Shown: one piece after another, positions 36,731 through 43,484 of the stretch | How positions within the stretch are numbered: the first letter of the stretch is position 1 | Layout: each line of letters starts with the position of its first letter | DNA from: Calothrix sp. NIES-4101 | Lineage (GTDB): Bacteria; Cyanobacteriota; Cyanobacteriia; Cyanobacteriales; Nostocaceae | Direction: 5' to 3' | DNA length: 64,000 bases | Assembly: GCA_004296455.1 (NCBI GenBank) | Contig: AP018280.1 | Location: 6,436,794 to 6,500,793 of the forward strand | Program-made: the position numbers and the translations under genes | Notes under the pieces: model-generated | Seen by the model: only the letters and a program-made list of their open reading frames with translations | Database searches by the model: none | Told to the model about the DNA's origin: nothing

Positions 36731-37306
36731 TTAAAACTGAGTCAGAATGTAGAGCAAAATAAACAAAATAATCCAAATGATATCGACAAAGTGCCAATAA
36801 ATTTCCGCCATCTCAATACCAGTATGTTTAGTGGCAGAATAATGACCTTGCCGACGCGATCGCCATAATACACCTAAGATTAATAGCAGCCCAATAAAGA
36901 CATGCAAACCATGAAATCCGGTCATGATATAGAAGCAGTTGGCAAATATATTTGTTGTCAAACCATATGCCAAGTGTTGATACTCATAGACTTGCCCTGC
37001 TAAAAACATGGCTCCCATAATAGCGGTGACAAAATACCAAAACCGCATTCCCCAAACGCTATTACGTTTAATTGCTGCATCCCCTAAATGAATTACAAAA
37101 CTACTGGAAACTAGAATTGCTGTGTTAATTGCGGGTAAAGATAACTCGACTTCGATTCCCTGGGGAGGAAAAACAGGAGTTGTACCTTTGAAAAATAAAT
37201 AAGTGGCAAAAAAACCGCCAAACATTAATGATTCGGAAACCAGGAAGGTTAATAAACCCAAAACCCGTAAATCTGGGTGTTCCTCATGATGAGATGTTGC
37301 TGTCAT
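36731..37306 (-). CDS. ctaE: Cytochrome c oxidase subunit III
   Basis: 191 aa membrane protein of the aa3-type respiratory oxidase. About five helices: VLGLLTFLVSESLMFGGFFA, NTAILVSSSFVIHLGDAAIK, FWYFVTAIMGAMFLAGQVYE, CFYIMTGFHGLHVFIGLLLI, and EIYWHFVDIIWIILFILLYI. The GFHGLHV and YWHFVD motifs are subunit III hallmarks. Full length and intact. It follows the truncated ctaD on the same strand; 172 bp with a 16-bp tandem repeat separate them. Since ctaD is broken here, this copy is probably not part of a working complex unless another ctaD exists. Confidence 0.93.
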   Translation of the reverse strand: MTATSHHEEHPDLRVLGLLTFLVSESLMFGGFFATYLFFKGTTPVFPPQGIEVELSLPAINTAILVSSSFVIHLGDAAIKRNSVWGMRFWYFVTAIMGAMFLAGQVYEYQHLAYGLTTNIFANCFYIMTGFHGLHVFIGLLLILGVLWRSRRQGHYSATKHTGIEMAEIYWHFVDIIWIILFILLYILTQF

Positions 37307-37326
37307 AGGGGTAATTAGGGGATGTA

Positions 37327-37387
37327 GGGACGCGGGGATGTGGGGACGCGGGGATGTGGGGACGCGGGGATGTGGGGACGCGGGGAC
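37327..37387. repeat. 16-bp tandem repeat
   Basis: Unit GGGACGCGGGGATGTG repeated nearly four times without variation, between ctaE and ctaD. A C/T-rich tract (CTCCCCCTCTCC) lies about 40 bp further on and could pair with it. Such tracts are frequent cyanobacterial intergenic repeats. Confidence 0.85.
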
Positions 37388-37478
37388 AAAGAGATATATA
37401 GGAAAATAGAAAATTTTATTTGTGTCTCCCCCTCTCCCCCTCTCCGTGTCTCCCCCTCTTGCTCTCCTATCCCCTCAT

Positions 37479-38882
37479 CTAAATAGCTTCTAACGAGTCA
37501 GCACGATGATAATCAGTCATTCCATAGTCGTAAGGACCATGAGTTACAACTGGTAATACTTCCCAATTTTCAACAATTGGAGGTGAAGCGGTTGTCCATT
37601 CTAAAGTCAGTGAATTCCAGGGATTTTCACCTGCTGGTGACCCTTGCTTCCAACTTTGAATAATGTTGATGGTAAAAGGTATTACCGATATTGCTAACAA
37701 AAATGCCCCAACTGTACACAACTGGTTAATTGATGCAAATTGTGGATCGTACATTGCCACACGGCGAGGCATTCCTTGCAACCCTAGTTCATGCATCGGG
37801 AGGAATGTCAGATGGGTTCCCACAAAAGTCATGGCAAAGTGAACTCTTCCCCATTTTTCATTCAGCATCCGTCCAGTCATTTTCGGGAACCAATGATAAA
37901 TTCCCGCATAGATACCAAACACCGAACCACCAAAGAGAACGTAATGGAAGTGGGCAACGACGTAATATGTATCATGAACGTGGACATCGAAGGGAGCATT
38001 GCCCAAAGTTACACCACCAATACCACCCAAAACAAACATTGATAGCAAACCGATCGCAAATAGCATGGCGCTAGTAAAGCGAATTTTGCCTTTCCACAGG
38101 GTAGCAACCCAACCAAAGATTTTCACTCCTGTGGGTACCGCAACTATTAAAGTCGAGATGGTAAAAAACATTCGCATCCAACCGGGAGTACCACTGGTAA
38201 ACATGTGGTGAACCCAGACAACTAAACCAACTAAACAAATTGCCAAGCTAGAATAAGCGATCGCTTTGTAACCAAAGATGGGTTTGCGAGCATGGGTAGG
38301 AATGACTTCGGACATAATGCCGAAGATAGGCAGAATCATTAAATACACTGCCGGGTGAGAATAAAACCAGAATAAATGCTGGTAAAGTACGACATTACCA
38401 CCAGCATCAGGTTTAAAGAATGATGTACCGAAATTTATATCAAATAAAAGTAACACCAGACCTGCGGCAAGTACGGGTGTCGAGACCAATGCTAAAACTG
38501 AGGTTGCTAAGATTGCCCAACAAAATAAGGGTAATTGATCCCAGCGCATACTGGGCACTTTCATTTTCAGGATGGTGATCACGAAGTTGAGGGAACCCAA
38601 AATTGAAGAGGTTCCCACCAAGACAATCGCCAGAATCCATAATGTTTGTGCCTTGGGGGCTGTAATGATCGATAGCGGTGGGTATGCAGTCCAACCCGAT
38701 TGGGAACCACCAAAAATGAAACTGGCAACCAGCAAAAGTCCTGCTGGTGGATTCAACCAAAAGGCGATCGCATTCAGTTTTGGAAATGCCATATCCCGCG
38801 CACCTAACATGAGCGGGACTAAATAGTTACCAAATCCACCAATTGCGCTCGGTACAATCCACAGGAAAACAATAGCGTCTAG
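37479..38882 (-). pseudogene. ctaD: Cytochrome c oxidase subunit I, 5'-truncated
   Basis: Open frame of 467 codons; family members have about 550-580. The sequence begins abruptly in helix II (AIVFLWIVPSAIGGFGNY). Helix I and the first heme a ligand (the His just before this segment in other subunits I) are missing. Retained: CuB/heme a3 ligands in HPAVYLMILP, VHHMFTSG and VVAHFHYVLFGG. The next codon upstream of the frame is the stop of an unrelated small gene (38883-38885), so the break is clean. A restart at ATG 38810 is possible but would not give a functional oxidase. ctaC, normally upstream, is absent. Confidence 0.88.
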
Positions 38883-39020
38883 TTACCGTGGTTTTTCAGC
38901 GTCTCCTTTTGCAGAATTATTCTCCGGGGGTTCATTATTTTCTTTCGCCAAATGTTCCCGGTAATATCTCAGCAATTCAGCTTCAAGTTGTAATAAAACT
39001 TTCCGGCGTTTTTCATTCAT
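38883..39020 (-). CDS. Small protein, tandem paralogue 2
   Basis: 45 aa, opening MNEKRRKVLLQLEAELLRYY, a charged amphipathic helix, with an acidic Asn/Pro-rich tail. It is clearly related to the product of 39013-39153 (both M-N-E-x-R-R-K-V-L-L-x-L-E-x-E-x-L). The start overlaps the end of that gene by 8 nt (ATGAATGA), a classic translational coupling. Its stop abuts the truncated ctaD. Function unknown. Confidence 0.6.
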   Translation of the reverse strand: MNEKRRKVLLQLEAELLRYYREHLAKENNEPPENNSAKGDAEKPR

Positions 39021-39153
39021 GGGTTCTTTCTGGGGGTTGCGTTAACTGGGGATTCTTGGGACAACTCTTGAGGTGGGTTAGACATTTTTCCCGGTAGAAC
39101 TTCAACATTTCCTGTTCAAGTTCTAATAAAACTTTCCGCCGCCGTTCATTCAT
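39013..39153 (-). CDS. Small protein, tandem paralogue 1
   Basis: 46 aa, opening MNERRRKVLLELEQEMLKFY. Duplicate of the adjacent 45-aa gene; the first 20 residues match at most positions while the tails differ (this one ends PPERTHE). Too short to place in a family. The conserved helix in both copies, despite divergent tails, argues that they are real genes. First gene of a two-gene unit in the plasmid-like block. Confidence 0.6.
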   Translation of the reverse strand: MNERRRKVLLELEQEMLKFYREKCLTHLKSCPKNPQLTQPPERTHE

Positions 39154-39224
39154 AAAAACCTTGTTTGGTTTTATAATTGTATTACAAAGAAAGATGTTTT
39201 AAACTGGTTTTTGTTATTATTTTC

Positions 39225-39243
39225 TATCTCATATTGTGAGATA
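39225..39243. promoter_or_regulatory. Palindrome, possible operator
   Basis: TATCTCA-tattg-TGAGATA, a perfect 7-bp inverted repeat in the AT-rich spacer between two divergent genes (39153 minus, 39348 plus). Position and symmetry suit a repressor site acting on both; binding factor unknown. Confidence 0.45.
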
Positions 39244-39347
39244 TTTAAAATGTAACAAACGATTAACTTTTAAGGATTACCTTATTAAGTGGTGTAATAT
39301 TTTTCCACCAGGGAATTTATTAAACATAACACCTGGTTCTTGGGGTT

Positions 39348-40055
39348 ATGTTTGATTTTGGCGAAAAGCTTTTTGATAGTGGTTTTACCGAATTATTATT
39401 ATTCAGTGAGATACATGGTGGTTTACCTGAGTTGCATCGGTTTTTTGAAAGTGTCAACAAACGCAGCAAAAAAAGAACTCAATTATTTTTCATCATCGGC
39501 GTTGGAAAATATACAAAGGAATATAAAAATAGTCCTTTAAAACTCTCTAAAAATATTTTTAAAACTATCGGGGTAAAAACATTAGAATTACCTCGCAGAA
39601 GAATCGAGGGTATTCCCCAAAGCCCTTTTGGAATAGACAAAAGCGGATTATCTGAGGTTAGAACATTAATTAATTCAGGAAACAAACAAGGGGTTATTCT
39701 GTGGCTTAATACAAGGTTTGAGTCGTATGGACGAGACAGATTACCGTGCGGTGTTTACAGAATTGTTCACAAACCTACAGGGATGTTTTACATCGGCGGT
39801 TCTAGCCAATTAAGTACAAGGAGGCACTATCATTTTTATTATTTAAATAAAGAAACGCATCCAAACATAAAGCTTCAAAACTTATGGAACGATTCGTCTG
39901 AAGACGAATTTGACTTTGAGATTTTGGAAAAAACTATTGAATACCGTGAAGCTGAACGAAGAATAATATTTGAGGCTGACAGAGAAAAAATGTTAAATAT
40001 TCAACTGAATGAATTTTTTCGACGGGAAGTGAAAATCGTTAAAAAAATGCCATGA
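39348..40055 (+). CDS. GIY-YIG nuclease-domain protein
   Basis: 235 aa. The C-terminal half (about 134-220) is a GIY-YIG domain: GVYRIVHKPTGMFYIGGSSQ with the two signature strands, an Arg in LSTRRHYH, and Glu in EREADREK-type helix (EAERRIIFEADREKMLN). The first 130 residues are basic, unassigned, and may bind DNA. Similar proteins are homing endonucleases or repair nucleases, often free-standing on phages and plasmids. GGGG lies 3 nt before the ATG. Here it could promote spread or integration of the block, which is inference. Confidence 0.75.
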   Translation: MFDFGEKLFDSGFTELLLFSEIHGGLPELHRFFESVNKRSKKRTQLFFIIGVGKYTKEYKNSPLKLSKNIFKTIGVKTLELPRRRIEGIPQSPFGIDKSGLSEVRTLINSGNKQGVILWLNTRFESYGRDRLPCGVYRIVHKPTGMFYIGGSSQLSTRRHYHFYYLNKETHPNIKLQNLWNDSSEDEFDFEILEKTIEYREAERRIIFEADREKMLNIQLNEFFRREVKIVKKMP

Positions 40056-40191
40056 AAACAAGTAATAAAGAAACAAGTAAGAAACAAACCGTGATATCTC
40101 CCAAGAAGATATACAGGGAGAGGGTTCTGGGAGGTGATGCTGGGCACGTACCTGCTTGCTCAATCTAGGCTCCCATCCCCCGAATCCCCTG

Positions 40192-40521
40192 CTAAAACCG
40201 CATTTCATCCCCCCTAATTACTCCACCAAAGCATTGAGCCTCGAATCTTTCAAATCCCCGGTTGTAGCCTCGTAGATAAGCTTTTCTGTAAATTTCTCGT
40301 GATTCTTCTGAGGAATTTTCCCCTATATCTTTTTCGAGGTCTGCCAGGAAATCTTCCCCGCAGTAATCTGCGGGGACAGACTCTAGAAGTAAATCTGGGT
40401 TGTTTAAAATTCTCTCCATGATTCCGCTATCAAGATGCGAAGTCCGAGCGATAATTACACCATCACGTTGGTATTTTTTTAGTGCCAAATAAATATCAAT
40501 ATTCGGTTTCAAACTATTCAT
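40192..40521 (-). CDS. Hypothetical protein
   Basis: 109 aa, not recognised. Opens MNSLKPNIDIYLALKKYQRD; the middle is acidic (EDFLADLEKDIGENSSEESR) and the C-terminus is Tyr/Arg-rich (YRKAYLRGYNRGFERFEAQ). Soluble, no motifs. It lies alone, converging with the GIY-YIG gene across a 136-bp gap, in the HIP1-free block. Confidence 0.55.
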   Translation of the reverse strand: MNSLKPNIDIYLALKKYQRDGVIIARTSHLDSGIMERILNNPDLLLESVPADYCGEDFLADLEKDIGENSSEESREIYRKAYLRGYNRGFERFEAQCFGGVIRGDEMRF

Positions 40522-40979
40522 AAAATTCCCTAATTCAACCCACTCAATAATTTTACCGATTTACGCCAGACCTCTACAATAAATATGTGAATATTTTTCT
40601 ACGACAGCATCATAAACAGAACCTTTGTCCAGAGCATTTTTTCGGTATCGGCGATGCCTAGAAAATAATCTTAATTTATTTTCTGGGTATCGAGCTTACA
40701 AAACTTTGTATCGCCGATACCCAGAAATATGATTCTTGCGTCCTTTTGATATCTTTGCATGAGATATCAGAGAACTGCATAGGGAATTCAAAGCAATGCC
40801 AGGATAGCCAAAATACCCCTTTCAGAATGTCCTCTAAGGTGGCTTCAGGAAGCTTTGCTTGGGATTATATCTTTGCGGAATGTCCTTGGAATTGGTACTG
40901 TGAGACGATTCAGGGATATGGGCAATAAAAAACTCCTAGACGTTTCCAGGAGTTTTTTTGTATTCGTTTTTGGCATTCT
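40522..40979. other. Spacer with inverted/direct repeat trio
   Basis: 458 bp with no confident gene. 40645-40664 (GTATCGGCGATGCCTAGAAA) and 40708-40727 (GTATCGCCGATACCCAGAAA) are direct repeats, and 40679-40692 (TTTTCTGGGTATCG) is an inverted copy, so three units of CGATACCCAGAAA lie within 83 bp. They may be binding sites for a plasmid protein. A 60-codon TTG-started frame ends just before the terminator at 40927 but has no coding look; a small RNA ending there is possible. Confidence 0.5.
40927..40959. terminator. Bidirectional rho-independent terminator
   Basis: Stem AAAAAACTCCT / AGGAGTTTTTT around a 10-nt loop. It is followed by T7 on the + strand and by T-rich sequence on the minus strand. 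It would end the minus-strand gene 40980-41216, 20 bp away, and any + strand RNA from the spacer. Confidence 0.85.
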
Positions 40980-41216
40980 TCACAGAAGTGACTTGTGGCA
41001 ATATAAAATTTCTTCGGGGAGATGTTCACATTGGGCTGAAAAAGTTCCATCAAGGTTTTTTATCTTGGAAAGTTTCAATGTTTTCTTTATAATCATGATT
41101 GGAATTAAATCAAGGTTTTTTTGTTGCCATTGTTCAAAGTTTTCTGCTTTGATAATTTCCGGGGGAAAAAAAGTATCCGTGTAAATTTCTAAAGAAATAG
41201 TTATTAATGTTTTCAT
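40980..41216 (-). CDS. Hypothetical small protein
   Basis: 78 aa from ATG 41216, chosen because AAAGG lies 7 nt upstream; a TTG at 41240 would add eight residues. Opens MKTLITISLEIYTDTFF and contains two Lys-rich helices. Not recognised. It is followed directly by the terminator at 40927-40959, which supports it being expressed. Its upstream region runs into the 11-bp repeat array. Confidence 0.5.
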   Translation of the reverse strand: MKTLITISLEIYTDTFFPPEIIKAENFEQWQQKNLDLIPIMIIKKTLKLSKIKNLDGTFSAQCEHLPEEILYCHKSLL

Positions 41217-41314
41217 TGGGGAACCTTTTTGGAGTATCAATTAAAGGTTTCCTTGATAGAAACTCAGATTTATCAAAAAGCGTTTTTGTAAACCTGAAAG
41301 CTTTGCAGAGTAGA

Positions 41315-41485
41315 TATCGCCAGTTCCGCCACTACTTTTTTGATAATTTACTGGCGATTTACTGGCGAACTACTGGCGAACTACTGGCGAAAGTTTTCTC
41401 CGCCACCTATTGTAAAAACCTCCGCCACCCTATTGCCACTAGGGTCGCCAGCATTTCAGTGGGTTACTGGCGGACTACTGGCGGA
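41315..41485. repeat. 11-bp phased iteron array next to parR
   Basis: Four TACTGGCGA units at exact 11-bp steps (starts 41349, 41360, 41371, 41382), two TACTGGCGG units 11 bp apart (41465, 41476) and inverted relatives at 41316-41331 (ATCGCCAGTTCCGCCA), 41399-41406 (TCCGCCAC), 41421-41428 (TCCGCCAC) and 41444-41451 (GTCGCCAG). An 11-bp period puts all sites on one face of the helix, as in centromere or replication iterons. It lies downstream of parR. Confidence 0.85.
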
Positions 41486-41553
41486 GCTTTTTAAGGCAGT
41501 TTCCCCCTAGTTTTTCCGCGCTAGTTTACCCCTGGGGAAGTAGTCAATGTTTC

Positions 41554-41793
41554 TTAAAGGAAATCAAGGTCATCCTCTGAATCTTCTGCGGGGATTATAT
41601 TAGAAATTGATTCGTGAGAAGCATTATTGGTCAGTGGGTTATGTTGCTGACCCTGAAATGGATTTACCCCCAAAAGTTTCATCATACCGAAATTTATAAG
41701 TTCGGGTGCTGATAATCCAGTTGCTTCCATTTCTTTCTCAAAAGCAGGTCGTAGAGATGCCCAAAGTTCGACTCGAATTCTGTCAGATTTCAT
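41554..41793 (-). CDS. parR: ParR-like ribbon-helix-helix DNA-binding protein
   Basis: 79 aa. The N-terminus RIRVELWASLRPAFEKEMEA followed by TGLSAPELINFGMMKLLG is a strand-helix-helix layout of RHH proteins. The tail is polar and ends in an acidic/hydrophobic EDSEDDLDFL, like ParR tails that touch the ParM filament. Ribosome site AAGGA lies 8 nt upstream. It directly follows the actin-like gene (80 bp) and precedes the iteron array, matching type II partition operons. The name rests on context and fold, not on sequence identity. Confidence 0.72.
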   Translation of the reverse strand: MKSDRIRVELWASLRPAFEKEMEATGLSAPELINFGMMKLLGVNPFQGQQHNPLTNNASHESISNIIPAEDSEDDLDFL

Positions 41794-41873
41794 TTTTTTG
41801 TGTCCTTAAAAAAGTTTTTTAAATGTGTTTAGAAGGTTCCCAGAATATTTTCAGGGAACCTATCGAGGTCAGA

Positions 41874-42944
41874 CTAAGCAGCAAGTTTTTTTGATTTCTT
41901 TGTTTTGGATTTTAGTTCCACAACTTCTGTTGTTTGTATAATTCCGCAAGCAATCTCGTGAAGTTTTTTAACGTTTGCAAATGGTGCGTTCGCGGTCAGT
42001 ACAAAACCTTTTTTCTTGAAGTTGTCTGAGAGGAATGGCAGTAGACCACCTCCGCCAATAATTGCAACGCGGTCGCCTAGCAATTGATTCTGTTCAGCTT
42101 TTGAGACTACTGCTCTGAGGTATTTCTCAACCCATTCCCGGACACATTCTTTGTAAGGTTGCGTGATATCCACTGCTCGGATTCCTTGTCCGTACTTGAT
42201 TGTTGCACCATCGGAAGATTCAATGCCTTGTCTTATCAAATCAATGTCCCGGTCTTGTCCAAGGGCACGTAGAGATGGGTGATTGTGAATTAATTGCAGT
42301 AGGTGCTGTACTCCGAATCGGTGGGGGTGTTCGCGGTTCAATACACTGCCATCGGCATCAAATCTAGTCAAGATTGTTGTCCCATTGCCCAGGTCTAAAA
42401 CAGTTGTTCCTGTTTTTCCTGTGGGACTAAAACAAAGTCCCTCGTCAAAAACTTTTACAACTTCGACATTTACCAATGTGACAATGCCGCGAATGTTGCA
42501 CTGATGCAATCCTTGCAAAGCTTCTTTCAGACCTTGTGCAAATACTTCTGCATCGTGTATTGATGCAACAATTTTCAAATCCCAGCAATCACTTTTGATT
42601 GGTAGCTGAGATATCGCACTAAGTAGTAAAGGAAGTGCCAGCAAAACTTTCCCATCAGTTCGATTATCAAAAACTTGTTCTCGGATATCAAATGAAGCTG
42701 CATCCGCACCTGCTACCCAGGATTTCCCTTGGAACTTTTGATTGATTTCTGCATTAGAACTTTGAAGGAAATCCACACGGGATTTTGCTTGGCTGTAATT
42801 ATTATTCTCTGAGATATCTGCGACATAACTAGGGAATCTTATGAAATCAAAATCTTGGGATTCGCTTGAGAATTTTGCTTTCAGGCAGCCATTTCCTATA
42901 TCTAAACCAACTGAAAATTTTTCTGTGTTTTCTGGAAAGTTCAT
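41874..42944 (-). CDS. parM: ParM/StbA-like plasmid actin
   Basis: 356 aa, actin/Hsp70 ATPase fold. Phosphate 1: SVGLDIGNGCLKAKF (residues about 11-25); phosphate 2: TTVLDLGNGTTILTRFDADG; adenosine motif: RVAIIGGGGLLPFLSD near 300. A basic KSKTKKSKKLAA tail closes it. Such proteins polymerise with ATP and push plasmid copies apart when nucleated by ParR bound to parC. AGGACAC precedes the start, and a similar AAGGACAC precedes parR. The cyanobacterial members of this group are little studied. Expression of parMR is probably self-limited through binding of ParR to repeats. Confidence 0.88.
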   Translation of the reverse strand: MNFPENTEKFSVGLDIGNGCLKAKFSSESQDFDFIRFPSYVADISENNNYSQAKSRVDFLQSSNAEINQKFQGKSWVAGADAASFDIREQVFDNRTDGKVLLALPLLLSAISQLPIKSDCWDLKIVASIHDAEVFAQGLKEALQGLHQCNIRGIVTLVNVEVVKVFDEGLCFSPTGKTGTTVLDLGNGTTILTRFDADGSVLNREHPHRFGVQHLLQLIHNHPSLRALGQDRDIDLIRQGIESSDGATIKYGQGIRAVDITQPYKECVREWVEKYLRAVVSKAEQNQLLGDRVAIIGGGGLLPFLSDNFKKKGFVLTANAPFANVKKLHEIACGIIQTTEVVELKSKTKKSKKLAA

Positions 42945-43352
42945 TTAAAAAGTGTCCTGTTTTAAAGTTTTTTGTGTTCTGCATTTAGGTTTCCTGGGAT
43001 GCCCCCGGTTTCACCCATTCCAACCCACTTATGACCAGTTCGGGGTAAAGGTTTGAGTTAAATTTCTAAAATCACACTAAAATGGTGTACCTTTTTTACC
43101 CATTACCGCCCACCTTCGCCCATGTTTTTAAGATTTAAACATTTTCAGACCTCTTGTATAACTATTTTAAGACATTTTTTAAAGACATTTTGGGAGTTTT
43201 TAAAAATATACTTTTTGAAAAATTTCGCTGAATAACTAGAGTTTTTCTTGGAGTATTCTAGGAAGTTTAATATAATCACTTTCAAAAACTTTAATAGAAT
43301 ATTTGAAGAATTTACTAACATAATCACCTCTTAATTTTGGATATAGAGATGA
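42945..43352. other. AT-rich spacer upstream of parM
   Basis: 408 bp without a supported gene. Two 60-codon minus-strand frames exist but are Lys/Asn/Ser-rich by chance of base composition. It should contain the parMR promoter; low-GC stretches at 43125-43330 could act as a DNA-unwinding element next to the TTGGA repeats, which is inference. Confidence 0.4.
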
Positions 43353-43484
43353 TGTTGGATGCCTTGTTGGATACCGGGGCGGAAGGTTGTTGGACACCTT
43401 GCTGGATTTGTTGGACAACGTATTTGTAAGAGTTTCAGCAGATTATCCCCTGTTTATATTCTGTGAAGTCCAACAGTCCAACAT
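43353..43484. repeat. TGTTGGA(T/C) repeat array upstream of parM
   Basis: Five direct copies of TGTTGGAT/C or TGCTGGAT (43353, 43365, 43388, 43400, 43409) with 12-bp steps in two pairs, then two inverted copies GTCCAACA (43468, 43477). They fill the gap between the parM leader and the end of the 641-aa ATPase gene. Possible centromere, origin iterons or an operator. Confidence 0.8.

Noticed and set aside
37730-38211. Three + strand ORFs of 70-114 codons
   Set aside because: All lie antisense inside the well conserved ctaD sequence.
41315-41485. Possible CRISPR array
   Set aside because: Repeats are only 9-11 bp with no spacers of constant 30-40 bp and no cas genes; they are phased iterons.
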